In this document: positions 25,951-34,090 of the stretch, one piece after another
How positions within the stretch are numbered: the stretch's first letter is position 1
Layout: every line of letters starts with the position of its first letter
Assembly: GCA_963734295.1 (NCBI GenBank)
Contig: CAVTGS010000012.1
Coordinates: 682,001 to 746,000, forward strand
Source: JAEUMW01 sp963734295
Lineage (GTDB): Bacteria; Pseudomonadota; Gammaproteobacteria; Burkholderiales; JAEUMW01
DNA length: 64,000 nucleotides
Direction of reading: 5' to 3'
Notes under the pieces: model-generated
Database searches by the model: none
The model's input: the letters and a program-made list of their open reading frames with translations, nothing else
What the model was told of the DNA's origin: nothing
Translations under genes and position numbers: made by a program

Positions 25951-26232
25951 GTGATCCGCGAAGCCACTGCCATGACCGTTCGCCAGAACCTGGGCCATCT
26001 GCTCAGTGAGGTTCAGTACCGCAAGGGGAAGGTGATCATCACCAAGGCCGGGAAACCGGTAGCCGCCCTCGTCGACATCGCTCTGTTCGAGCGCATCCGA
26101 AAGCTGGATGAAGAGTTCGACCGGATGCGGGAAGAACTCGCCCGGGCTTTCGCGGACATGCCCGCGGAGCACGCTGAAGCGCTGGTCGATGAGGCTGTAG
26201 GGGAAGTGCGCGCCCGTCGCCGGAAGAGTTGA
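25951..26232 (+). CDS. Phd/YefM-family antitoxin
   Basis: From the GTG at 25951 (with GAGG seven bases upstream) the protein is 93 residues. It shows the Phd fold TVRQNLGHLLSEVQYRKGKV and IITKAGKPVAALVDIALFER, then a helical toxin-binding tail rich in Glu and Arg. It overlaps the following PIN gene (TTGA). Phd antitoxins repress their own operon. Confidence 0.85.
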   Translation: MIREATAMTVRQNLGHLLSEVQYRKGKVIITKAGKPVAALVDIALFERIRKLDEEFDRMREELARAFADMPAEHAEALVDEAVGEVRARRRKS

Positions 26233-26636
26233 AGGTCGTCCTTGATACGAACGTCCTGCTCTCCGGCCTGATCGCCCCGGAGGGCACGCCAGGGCGTATC
26301 GTGGCCGCGTGGCTCGAGGCCCGATTCGATGTCGCGACGTCGATCGAACAGCTCGCCGAAATCGGCCGGGCACTTGGCTATCCAAAGATCCAGATCAGGC
26401 TGAAATGGGACGAACAGCGGATCGAGCAGTTCATTCGGCAGCTCTACATCCGGGCCGACGTCGTCGATCTGCACTCTGCTTTGGTTGAAGTTCCGCGCGA
26501 TCCCCAGGACACGCTGATCCTCGCGACACTGGTCGTTTCGGGCGCCGACGTGCTCGTGACCGGAGATGGCGACCTCCTCGAGTTGCGTGGCAAGTATCCG
26601 ATTCAGACGCCCTCGGAATTTGTCCGGCGGTTGTGA
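26229..26636 (+). CDS. PIN-domain toxin of the COG1569 type
   Basis: The 135-residue protein starts at a TTG overlapping the antitoxin stop. It reads VVLDTNVLLSGLIAPEGTPG with the first acidic residue, EQLAEIGRALGYPKI with the conserved glutamate, and VPRDPQDTLILATLVVSGAD and VTGDGDLL with the last acidic pair. These are putative ribonuclease toxins. It is unlike the vapC at 24998 in sequence, so two independent modules lie side by side. Confidence 0.86.
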   Translation: MKVVLDTNVLLSGLIAPEGTPGRIVAAWLEARFDVATSIEQLAEIGRALGYPKIQIRLKWDEQRIEQFIRQLYIRADVVDLHSALVEVPRDPQDTLILATLVVSGADVLVTGDGDLLELRGKYPIQTPSEFVRRL

Positions 26637-26674
26637 CCCCCCGCGTTCCTCACCCACCGCGCGGTGACAGCGCG

Positions 26675-28387
26675 TCAATGATCGAAGTGCAATTGCAGGT
26701 GCGCGGTTGCTCCCTTCCTTTCCGAACGCACCCGGTCCGCGATGTGCCGCAGCATGTAGCCCGCCAGCCGGCGCACCCCGCCTTCGCTTTCGAGAATTTC
26801 GTCTTCGGTGGGGCGTTGCTCCGGAAACTCGAGCGCCTCGCCCTGATAGGTGATCCCGACATCGAGGTTGAATTCGTCGAAGCTGACCTTGATCACGAGT
26901 GGCCCGTCGCGCCAGAAGTTCTCCGCCACCGCGTCGATGACCTGGGCGATCGCCCACGACGCACGGGCGATGACCTCAGCGCGAGCGCCCCAGATCGCAC
27001 CCTGTTTGCGCAGCTCGTCGTCGAGTTGCGAAACCTTCCACCGGGACAAGTCGAGCTCGAGGGTGAGCGTCTTGCGCACGCCCAGCCGGAACAGCAGATT
27101 GAGGCCGAGTGCGATCACGGTGGAAAACACCAGCGACGACGCGAGCAGCGGTGCCAGTGACTTGGGTGCGCTCGCCGCGAGCGTCGGAAAAACCTCGACG
27201 GCAACGCCGGCCATGATCGACAGGCCGATCACGAGCGTGCGCCGCGCATCCAGCATGCGCGAAGTCATCACCTGCAGCCCGTTGATGATGATGTACGACA
27301 CAGCGAACAGCAGTGCAGCGACGATGACTGCACGCGGCATGACGGCAAGCGCCGCGGGCAGCTTCGGAAAAAAACCGAGCAGCAGAAACAGCGCACCCAC
27401 CGCGTACGCCACCTGGCGGCTCGCCACCCCGGTCGCCGCGGCCAGCCCGACAGAGGGCGTGCAGGTATTGGTTCCGACGGCGCCGGCGAGCCCCGCCAGC
27501 GCGGTCGACGCGCCATCTGCCAGCACCCCTCGCGTGATCGAGCGCATGTCGGGCCGCACCCAGTCCGCATCGTTCGTGCGCTGACACACGGTGATGGTGC
27601 CCACCGCCTTCATGGCGGCGGCAACGCTCGCGATCGCAAAGGGCACGGCGAGCCCGATGTCGAACGACCATGAAACCGTCCCAAGGTCCGGCAACCCGAA
27701 AGTGGGCGCGTGGGCGACCACGGCCATCTCGTTGCCGCCGACGAGGCCGGCAAGGCCCGCGGCTGCATAGCCCGCGAGCAGACCCAGCAGGGTGCACAGC
27801 ATGCGCACGATCCCCTTGCCCCAGACGTTGAGCGCGACCATGGTCGAGAGCGTGATGCCCCCCACCCACCACTCCGCCGGGACGACAGGGGCCGCCTGCA
27901 ACCCGAGCAAGGAGCGCAATCCAGCAAGGCCTGCTGACATCCCGACCATGAAGATCACCACCCCGGAGATCTCCGGCGGAAATATCGAACGCAGGCGCTG
28001 CAGCAGCGGCGCCAGTGCCGCCTCCAGCGCACCCGCGAACATCGTCATGCCGAATACCAGGGGCAGGCCGCCGGTAGTCGCAGCCACCAGCGAAGGCGAC
28101 AGGTAGGTCGCGGTGAACGTGGTCGGACACATGTATCCCGAGCCGAGCGGACCGAGTCGCAGCACCTGCAGAAAAGTCCCGATGCCAAGGACCAGCATGG
28201 CGATCGACAGCAGATTGGCAATCACATCCGGCGCTGTCCCCGCGAGGCGGAAGACCAGCAGCGGGTAGACGAGATAGATGGCGATCAGGCCGACGTGCTG
28301 CAGGCCGTTGAGCAGCGTGATGACCTGCGGCGGCATGTCGTCGACGCCGTAGATCATCCCGGGTGGCAATCTGAGTTCAGTGCGCAT
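26675..28387 (-). CDS. NCS2 uracil/xanthine-type permease with C-terminal ATPase-like domain
   Basis: The protein is about 570 residues from the ATG at 28387. Residues 20-440 form a nucleobase-cation-symport permease with many membrane helices and motifs such as GYMCPTTFTATYLSPSL, FPPEISGVVIFMVG and GTNTCTPSVGLAAATGVASR. The C-terminal 120 residues are soluble and resemble an RsbW-type histidine-kinase ATPase fold (ASWAIAQVIDAVAENFW, then DEFNLDVGITYQGE). Fusion of a transporter to such a domain suggests sensing or regulated transport. Substrate is probably a purine or pyrimidine. It converges with the PIN toxin gene. Confidence 0.83.
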   Translation of the reverse strand: MRTELRLPPGMIYGVDDMPPQVITLLNGLQHVGLIAIYLVYPLLVFRLAGTAPDVIANLLSIAMLVLGIGTFLQVLRLGPLGSGYMCPTTFTATYLSPSLVAATTGGLPLVFGMTMFAGALEAALAPLLQRLRSIFPPEISGVVIFMVGMSAGLAGLRSLLGLQAAPVVPAEWWVGGITLSTMVALNVWGKGIVRMLCTLLGLLAGYAAAGLAGLVGGNEMAVVAHAPTFGLPDLGTVSWSFDIGLAVPFAIASVAAAMKAVGTITVCQRTNDADWVRPDMRSITRGVLADGASTALAGLAGAVGTNTCTPSVGLAAATGVASRQVAYAVGALFLLLGFFPKLPAALAVMPRAVIVAALLFAVSYIIINGLQVMTSRMLDARRTLVIGLSIMAGVAVEVFPTLAASAPKSLAPLLASSLVFSTVIALGLNLLFRLGVRKTLTLELDLSRWKVSQLDDELRKQGAIWGARAEVIARASWAIAQVIDAVAENFWRDGPLVIKVSFDEFNLDVGITYQGEALEFPEQRPTEDEILESEGGVRRLAGYMLRHIADRVRSERKGATAHLQLHFDH

Positions 28388-28530
28388 TGGACATCTCTCA
28401 CGAACGGGGGTGGAGCACCCGGAATGCGCCGCCACGGCCCCGCATCCTTCCTTGAATACTGTATCTTGTCGCACGTCTGAAGGAACTTGCGCCAGCGTAC
28501 ACGGCGTGAGCGATCATCCTCCCCTGTCCG

Positions 28531-29283
28531 ATGCCCTTCAAGCGCGCCTTGCTGCTCCTCGTCGCCCTGTTCCTCGTACCGCTCGCCATCAGCATAGCGT
28601 CGCACCCGGCGCCCGCCGCACCGTGGTACGCGGCGTCACGCGCGCCGAGCGGGCTTGCACCCGATCCGGCCAAGGTCCGCGAGCCCGTGGTTCAGGTCTA
28701 CGCGGCGCCCGCCTACGGTTGGCGTGGTGGCTTCGCGGTGCACACGTGGATCGTGACCAAGCGTGAAGGGGCGAGCTTCCTTCACTCGCTACGACGTGGT
28801 CGGCTGGCACGGCGCACCGTTCGTGCACGAGAACTACGCGCCCACCGACGCGTACTGGTTCGGCAGCCGGCCCGAGATTCTGCTGGACCGGCGCGGCGAG
28901 GGGGTGGATGGCGCTGATCGATCGCGTCGAGGTGGCGGTGAAGAGCTATCCGTTCATCGACAGGTACCGGACCTGGCCGGGACCGAACAGCAACACCTTC
29001 ACCGCGCACATCGGCCGCAGCGTGCCGGAGTTGCGCCTCGATCTGCCCGCCGAATGCCATCGGCAAGGACTACGTTCCGCTCTCGTCGCCAATCGTGAAG
29101 GCACCGAGCGGAACCGGCCTCCAGGCGTCGCTGCTCGGCGTGCTGGGCGTACTGGTTGCCGCGGAGGAAGGCGTGGAGATCAACCTCCTGGGACTCTCGC
29201 TCGGCGTTGATGTTGCGTCGCCGGCGCTGCGACTGCCCGGGCTGGGACGGGTCGGGTTCACAGGGACCACGCCAGAGACGTAG
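28531..29283 (+). CDS. DUF3750 protein (three frame changes)
   Basis: An N-terminal signal-anchor (RALLLLVALFLVPLAISIAS) is followed by the DUF3750 sequence in four consecutive pieces: PVVQVYAAPAYGWRGGFAVH, then FTRYDVVGWHG and NYAPTDAYWFGSRPEILLD, then VEVAVKSYPF with YRTWPGPNSNTFTAHIGRSV, then GTGLQASLLGVLGVLVAAEE to the stop at 29283. Every junction is one extra base, so the gene is probably intact at about 248 residues. Family function is unknown; the protein is likely membrane-anchored and periplasmic. It is divergent from the NCS2 gene. Confidence 0.8.
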
Positions 29284-29400
29284 CGCCCCGCCAGCGGCAA
29301 GGAGAGGAAAGTCTCGACTGCACGAACTACGTGCCTTCTTACTCGCTGGATTCGAGGCCAGTTCGTCGACGTGAGCAAAACAATGGCGATTCGCGACGAC

Positions 29401-29610
29401 TCACTTCCAGGCGAGGTTGAGCTTCTTCTTGGACGCTGCGCACTCCTTGAGGTAAAGGTTGATCAGGCTCTGATAAGGAATCCCGGTTTCTTCGGACAGG
29501 GACTTGAAATAGGCGATCGAGTCCTGGTCAAGCCGGATCGTCACCGACTTCTTCAACTTTGCGGCGTACGGATTCTTTCTCGAAGCGCTGAAATCGTACT
29601 GTTTGCGCAC
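29401..29610 (-). CDS. BrnA/CopG-like antitoxin without a visible toxin
   Basis: The 69-residue protein reads RKQYDFSASRKNPYAAKLKK, VTIRLDQDSIAYFKSLSEET and GIPYQSLINLYLKECA, a ribbon-helix-helix domain of BrnA type. The usual BrnT toxin gene would lie just upstream on the same strand, but 29611-29823 shows no such protein, so this is an orphan antitoxin. Confidence 0.75.
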   Translation of the reverse strand: MRKQYDFSASRKNPYAAKLKKSVTIRLDQDSIAYFKSLSEETGIPYQSLINLYLKECAASKKKLNLAWK

Positions 29611-29823
29611 GGTGCACCTCTTATGGGTGAGAAAGAGAGCAGGGCATTCATCCGATCACGGGGCGGCCGGCGGGTACGCCCGTCCATGGGGAAGTGTTGG
29701 CGCGCAGCAGGGCAGCGACCTGGACCGGGTCGTCGGCGAGCTGGGTGTCGGAGTTAGTCACGGGCGATGCATATTCGGGCCGGGCGGATTACACTTCGCA
29801 GCACCAATACCGAGGAACCAGCG

Positions 29824-30048
29824 ATGCCAGCCACGCTTGAAGAGATCCAGGCCGAAGCCATGAAGCTGTCCGCCGAGGAGCGCGCCGAGTTGGCGGACCG
29901 GCTCTGGGCCAGCCTTGAGCCGCAGGCGGATATCGACGCGGCTTGGGACGCGGAAATCGAGCGCCGCCTGCGACAACTGGAGGCTGGCGAAGTCGAGACC
30001 ATCCCGCACGAAACCGTCATCGCCGAACTGCGCGCCAAGTACGGCTGA
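29824..30048 (+). CDS. Addiction-module antitoxin, RelB-like
   Basis: The 74-residue acidic protein has LEEIQAEAMKLSAEERAELA and LWASLEPQADIDAAWDAEIE, the pattern of the putative addiction module component family. It overlaps the RelE-like toxin gene by one base (TGATG). Confidence 0.83.
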   Translation: MPATLEEIQAEAMKLSAEERAELADRLWASLEPQADIDAAWDAEIERRLRQLEAGEVETIPHETVIAELRAKYG

Positions 30049-30341
30049 TGCGGGTTCGCCTGCATCCCGCAGCCAGGGCCGAGCTCCATGAGGCGGCCGA
30101 CTGGTATGCCATGCGGGCCGGCCAGTGTGTCGCATCCGATTTCGTTTCGGCCTACGATGAAGTCCGATCGCGCATTGTCGAGCATCCTGAGATCGGTACC
30201 CCAGGCGCGGCAGAGACCCGCAAGCTGCCGTTCAGAGGCTTTCCCTATTCGCTGGTTTATCGGTTTGCACCCGATCATATAGTCATTGTCGCAATTGCCC
30301 ACCGACGTCGCCGGCCGGGCTACTGGCGCAAGCGGCGGTAG
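30048..30341 (+). CDS. RelE/ParE-family toxin
   Basis: The 97-residue basic protein reads RVRLHPAARAELHEAADWYA, IVEHPEIGTPG, TRKLPFRGFPYSLVYRF and IVAIAHRRRRPGYWRKR, which is the ParE/RelE fold with the conserved arginine-rich end. It should inhibit translation or gyrase; which one cannot be told from sequence. Operon partner of the preceding antitoxin. Confidence 0.86.
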   Translation: MRVRLHPAARAELHEAADWYAMRAGQCVASDFVSAYDEVRSRIVEHPEIGTPGAAETRKLPFRGFPYSLVYRFAPDHIVIVAIAHRRRRPGYWRKRR

Positions 30342-30346
30342 GAAAA

Positions 30347-30540
30347 TCAGCAACGGCGCGTGAGCGTGACCCCTCCGCTCGACTCCTGCTCGAACATCTG
30401 TTCCAGAGACTGCGAGAGCAGTTCGACGTCGTTCTCGCTGAGGCCCGTCTGCGCTGCGAGACAGGGGGAGACGAAGCCGTGGCAACGTGGATGCCTCAGG
30501 GCACGGTCAGCTTGCGACCCATGGTGCGGTTGTCACTATA
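30347..30540 (-). pseudogene. Relic of a type I-C cas7 (csd2) gene
   Basis: The minus strand reads NRTMGRKLTVP, then a TGA where the family has Tyr, then GIHV, a frame change, and HGFVSPCLAAQTGLSENDVE and SQSLEQMFEQESS before a stop. This matches the C-terminal third of Cas7/Csd2, where MGRKxTVPYGLYxxHGF and TGFSExDLxLLWEALxxMFEHDRS are expected. Both ends are cut and a stop and a frame change lie inside, so it is a dead fragment. No other cas gene or CRISPR array is in the window. Confidence 0.72.
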
Positions 30541-31333
30541 ATAGCTTCCCGGCTGCGTCTGTCGGGCTCAATAGCGGCGCATAGGTACCCGCGGCACCGC
30601 GCACATCGAACACATAAGAAGTGCCCGCTTCGAGGGCGTAACTCCCCAGCCCGGTGGGCTGAAACGAATCGCGGTCGCCTGCCGTCTCGATGGTCCCGAA
30701 CTTGGAGGCTCCGAAACTGCCCGGAAACGCGTTGATAGGTTCGTCTGTTCCAATTCCTTCGGCGTGGTCATCGCTTCGCTCACGGGCGCTTACCGCGTAA
30801 GTGCCAGTAAAGGCGTCGCCTACGGAGTTGGTACCACTTGCGGTCAGGTAGTAAGTGCCGTCGACCGTGGGCCGATAGGTGCAACCAGCGCCGAACCAGG
30901 TAACGACGTTCTCCGATGTCAAGGTGCTGCCATTTGAATCCTGCAGCGAAATGCTTCCGCCACCGGGGGTGCCAGGGTCAAATGTCCTGTTGAGGTTGAA
31001 CGCATACTCGCGCCCGGCCTTGAGGGTCACGGCAAAACTGTCCTGGTCACCCAGCGTCTCGACATTGCCAAGCTTTGACTGACCGATCGCCAGTACTCCA
31101 GTCGTGCTCGGACCATATGCATAGTCGTGCAGTAGCCATTGCATCTCTCCCGGTGAGACAAGACGTGTTGGGTGGACGGGGCTCGCTGAGGTTTGAGCGG
31201 GACGCGCTCGGCCGTCCGGTCGCCGCGCTTGAAGTCCGCAGCGAGGGCGGCAGCCCTGTTCGGTGAAAGCAAGGGAAGGAAACGGGGGAAAGCGCGCCGC
31301 GGCCTTTGGACGAGCGGGACCACCGCTCCCCAA
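30536..31333 (-). pseudogene. Truncated secreted repeat protein with PPC-like domains
   Basis: Two repeats of about 90 residues are visible. The first runs from KLGNVETLGDQDSFAVTLKA to FTGTYAVSARERSD. The second begins KFGTIETAGDRDSFQPTGLG and is cut at PTDAAGKLL by a stop at the junction with the cas7 relic. The repeats resemble bacterial pre-peptidase C-terminal beta-sandwich domains of calcium-dependent exported proteins. The first 80 residues do not look like a real N-terminus; an upstream start in another frame near 31365 is possible. A fragment of a larger exported protein is the best reading. Confidence 0.5.
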
Positions 31334-31532
31334 GCGCTCCAGTCCTGGACGAAGACTGTCGGCATCGCTCCCTCTTGCGAATTGTTCTTGATCCGCACGG
31401 GCTTGGGGTGACGTGGCGATCTGGCGTCGCCCTGGTAACCCTGCACGGCGGAAGATTATGCCGTGACGCTACTCGCAGACGGGGAGCAATGCAAGGGAAA
31501 AATAAGGCAATGACATGAGAAGGGGGAGCGAA

Positions 31533-31546
31533 TTGACCAATGTCAA
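31533..31546. promoter_or_regulatory. Perfect Crp/Fnr-family (NNR/DNR-type) box
   Basis: TTGAC-CAAT-GTCAA is a perfect 5-4-5 inverted repeat of the DNR/NNR form. It lies in the region between the MscS gene end and the truncated repeat-protein gene, 200 bases upstream of the latter. A Crp-family gene lies 1.3 kb away. Confidence 0.5.
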
Positions 31547-31738
31547 CTCGTAGCCCGCCACGCCCGCCGCTGGAGGGTGGATACTTGCGGTGGCCAACCA
31601 GCCGGGGTGGCTATAGAAGGCTGGCGTAAGGGAATGGACTGCGGGCCGGTGACGTGGCGCTCGGTCTCGGGGGAAAGACGTCCCCCCGACCCCGGCAGTG
31701 AAGGGAGCCCGGCCGTCTCCCCCGGCCGTTATCGAGCG

Positions 31739-32554
31739 TCAGGCGGCCGGCTTTTGCTGCACGCGGTAGTGCGCCTCGGGCACCGGGTAGCCCGCCGCGC
31801 CGAAGGTCTCCGTGATCACCCTGTTGGTGTCGAAGTACACCTGCCAGTAATGATCGGTGTGGGTGTAGGGCCGCACCGCGAGCACCGGACCGCGCTCGTT
31901 GAAATCGATGATCTCGACATCCGGCCCGGCATCCTTCGTGACGTTCGGGATCTTCGCGAGCGCGGCCTTCAGGCGGGCGACCGCATCCTTCGGATCGACC
32001 CCGTGCGCGAGTTGTGCGAGACGGTCCACCCGACGGTACGGGCTCGCCGAAAAGTTCTGCACCGTGTCCGAGAAGATCTTGTTGTTGCCGACGAACGAGG
32101 TGACGTTGTCCGGCTTCATGATGGTCGTGGCAAACAGGCCGATTTCCTTGACCGTGCCCTCGACGCCGCCCGCCATGACGTAGTCGCCCACCTTGAAAGG
32201 CCGCAGGACGATGACGAACGCGCCCGCGGCGAAGTTCGCGAGAAGGCCGCCCCACGCCGCACCGATCGCTATGCCCGCACCGGCGAGCAGCGCTGCAAAC
32301 GAAGTGGTCTCGACCCCGAAGTACCCCAGGATCGCGATGACGAGGATGATGTTCAGTGTGACACTGACGATGTTACCGACGTAACGCAGGAGGGTCGGAT
32401 CGACTTTCTGCTTCGTCAACGCCACGGACACCAAACGGACGGCGAGATTGATCAAGTGGCGACCGACGATCCAGACCGCGATCGCGCCGACGGCTTTCAG
32501 GCCGAACGTGACGAGCTGAGGGCCTGCGGTGTCGAGCATGCTTTGAATGTCCAT
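31739..32554 (-). CDS. mscS: Small-conductance mechanosensitive channel, MscS family
   Basis: The 271-residue protein has three membrane segments in its first 110 residues, the pore-lining TM3 glycine-alanine pattern (FAALLAGAGIAIGAAWGGLL), the beta domain RPFKVGDYVMAGGVEGTVKE with FATTIMKPDNV, and a C-terminal cytoplasmic domain. MscS channels release solutes on hypo-osmotic shock. The start at 32554 is chosen because it begins MDIQSMLDTAGPQL at the family N-terminus and has an AGGAG site upstream. Confidence 0.92.
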   Translation of the reverse strand: MDIQSMLDTAGPQLVTFGLKAVGAIAVWIVGRHLINLAVRLVSVALTKQKVDPTLLRYVGNIVSVTLNIILVIAILGYFGVETTSFAALLAGAGIAIGAAWGGLLANFAAGAFVIVLRPFKVGDYVMAGGVEGTVKEIGLFATTIMKPDNVTSFVGNNKIFSDTVQNFSASPYRRVDRLAQLAHGVDPKDAVARLKAALAKIPNVTKDAGPDVEIIDFNERGPVLAVRPYTHTDHYWQVYFDTNRVITETFGAAGYPVPEAHYRVQQKPAA

Positions 32555-32820
32555 CTTGTTCTCCTCTGCGTGGACCGGTAGGTGGGGGGCGAAAAATAGG
32601 GGGCGGAGTGTAGCACCAAGCGATGACGAAAGCACTCAAGGTTGGGCGGCCACGGCGAGCGGACGAGCGATGACGTTAGCACGGCAGTCATGCGCCCCTT
32701 GTCGGCTGCGCGACAAGTGCCCGCAGCGGTGGGTCGCTGCGCCTTAACAGGTTATTGGAAAAACCCCTCGCGCGCCTCGCATCTGAGTGTGCGGCGTGAG
32801 CCAGCCTGGGCGGCGGAGCA

Positions 32821-33606
32821 TCAGTCGAACCGCTCCCCGCTCGCGCGCAACGGTTCGCGCAAAACGCCTCGCTGCGAATTCGGGAACTCCTGCGCCGGGG
32901 CTGCCCCGGCTGCGTCCGGATCGGCGAGAAGCGCGGCGTCGCGCACGCGGATGCGGCGGAACCCGAGTTCGATCAGTCCCGCCTGATGCAGCTTGCCGAG
33001 GATCGCGTTGAGCGTCTGGCGCGACACGCCGACCAGGCGCGCGAGATCGACCTGCGAGACGGCGAGGGACACCGCACCGGGTTCCGACTGTTCCTGCCGT
33101 CGCAGGTTCGCCATCGAAGCGAGCCGTCCGCGGACGCGCGCCTCCGCCGTGAGGTCACGGATCTGAACGAACCAGCGAATCAGCACGCCGTATCGCTGCA
33201 GGGCGAGTCTGGCGAAGCACTGGTAGTGCCGAGCATCCTCGGCAAGGATGCGATCGAACTGCGCCTTCGACAGGAACAGGGCCCGCACGGGCGTGTGGGC
33301 AAGATACGTCGCCGCCGTGGGGTTGCCCGTCAGGATGGCGAGTTCCCCGAACCAGAAACCGGGTTCCCCCACGTGGATCAGCGCTTCTTCGCCGCCACCG
33401 ATCTCGCGGACGAAATACACCGACCCGTCGAGCACCGCGTAGAGACCCTTCGGGACGCTGTCCTCCGGGCTGATCACCTGTCCCTTGGCGAACCTTCGCA
33501 CCACGGATCGGGACAGAATGAGCTCTCGCAAGGTGGTGGGAAGGCCGCCGAACCAGTCGCCCGCGCTCAAGAACCGGTGGATGTCCTGCGTTTCGTCGGC
33601 GTGCAT
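32821..33606 (-). CDS. Crp/Fnr-family transcriptional regulator
   Basis: The 261-residue protein has a cyclic-nucleotide-type sensor barrel (GLYAVLDGSVYFVREIGGGE, then PGFWFGELAILTG) and a winged-helix domain with the recognition helix in VSQVDLARLVGVSRQTLNAI. No FNR-type N-terminal cysteines for an Fe-S cluster are visible, so a Crp-like or heme-free sensor is more likely. The terminal 35 residues after the wing are unusually long. The ligand is not known. Confidence 0.86.
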   Translation of the reverse strand: MHADETQDIHRFLSAGDWFGGLPTTLRELILSRSVVRRFAKGQVISPEDSVPKGLYAVLDGSVYFVREIGGGEEALIHVGEPGFWFGELAILTGNPTAATYLAHTPVRALFLSKAQFDRILAEDARHYQCFARLALQRYGVLIRWFVQIRDLTAEARVRGRLASMANLRRQEQSEPGAVSLAVSQVDLARLVGVSRQTLNAILGKLHQAGLIELGFRRIRVRDAALLADPDAAGAAPAQEFPNSQRGVLREPLRASGERFD

Positions 33607-33789
33607 AGCCGGAATTCGCCCTGTTGTCGTCCAGCCGAGAATTATGCCTCAGGCCAATCAGCGCGCCGGAGAAAGTTGTCGCGCAGCGGACAGCTACGCG
33701 GCGCCATAGTCCCTAATATTCACGGGGCGCGACAGTGCTCGCGGAAACGGCGCCGCCGTAATCACGGGCTGCCAGGAGGAGCTCGGACC

Positions 33790-33908
33790 ATGACCATCGT
33801 TCTTCGCATCCTCGCCCTGTTACTGGTCCTGGTCTTGGGCACCTTGGCCCTGTCCTCCCAGGCCGAGGCGCAAAGCGCGAAACCCAACCTCGTCATCATC
33901 TGGGGCGA
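33790..33908 (+). pseudogene. N-terminal fragment of an arylsulfatase-like gene
   Basis: A good signal peptide (MTIVLRILALLLVLVLGTLA, cleaved near SQAEAQ) is followed by SAKPNLVIIWGD, the start of the sulfatase catalytic domain (usually PNILxIxGDDxG). After GD the sequence changes abruptly into a reversed vapC-like fragment. The gene is thus cut about 40 codons in. A GGAG site precedes the ATG at 33790. Confidence 0.65.
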
Positions 33909-33944
33909 CGCCCGCCCATCGACGGACGCACGCGACGTTCGCAG

Positions 33945-34035
33945 ACTCGCCAGCGTCTCGACGACCCGGATCGCTTCGAAGCCGTACAGACGACGCAAGA
34001 CCCATTCGGCCTCCAGCAGTACGCGCACCGACGCA
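33945..34035 (-). pseudogene. Fragment of a vapC-like toxin gene
   Basis: On the minus strand the reading VLLEAEWVLRRLYGFEAIRV matches VLLEAEWVLRRLYGLDVIRI of the vapC at 24998-25387, and the DNA is similar over about 75 bases. It has no start or toxin C-terminus. It lies directly at the break point of the sulfatase fragment. Confidence 0.75.
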
Positions 34036-34090
34036 GACGCCGCGGCCATCACTTCGGATAAGATACCGCAGCTTCAAAAAGGGAGAAGCG

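Noticed and set aside
22183..31500. CRISPR array associated with the cas7 relic
   Set aside because: No series of regularly spaced repeats was found in the accessory region or elsewhere in the window.
31667..31689. Hairpin TCGGGGG/CCCCCGA after the mscS gene as a terminator
   Set aside because: The stem is perfect but no T-run follows on the minus strand, so intrinsic termination is not supported.
32698..32717. Inverted repeat CTTGTCG/CGACAAG downstream of the Crp-family gene as an operator or terminator
   Set aside because: There is no T-run and no promoter context, so it is not separable from chance in GC-rich DNA.
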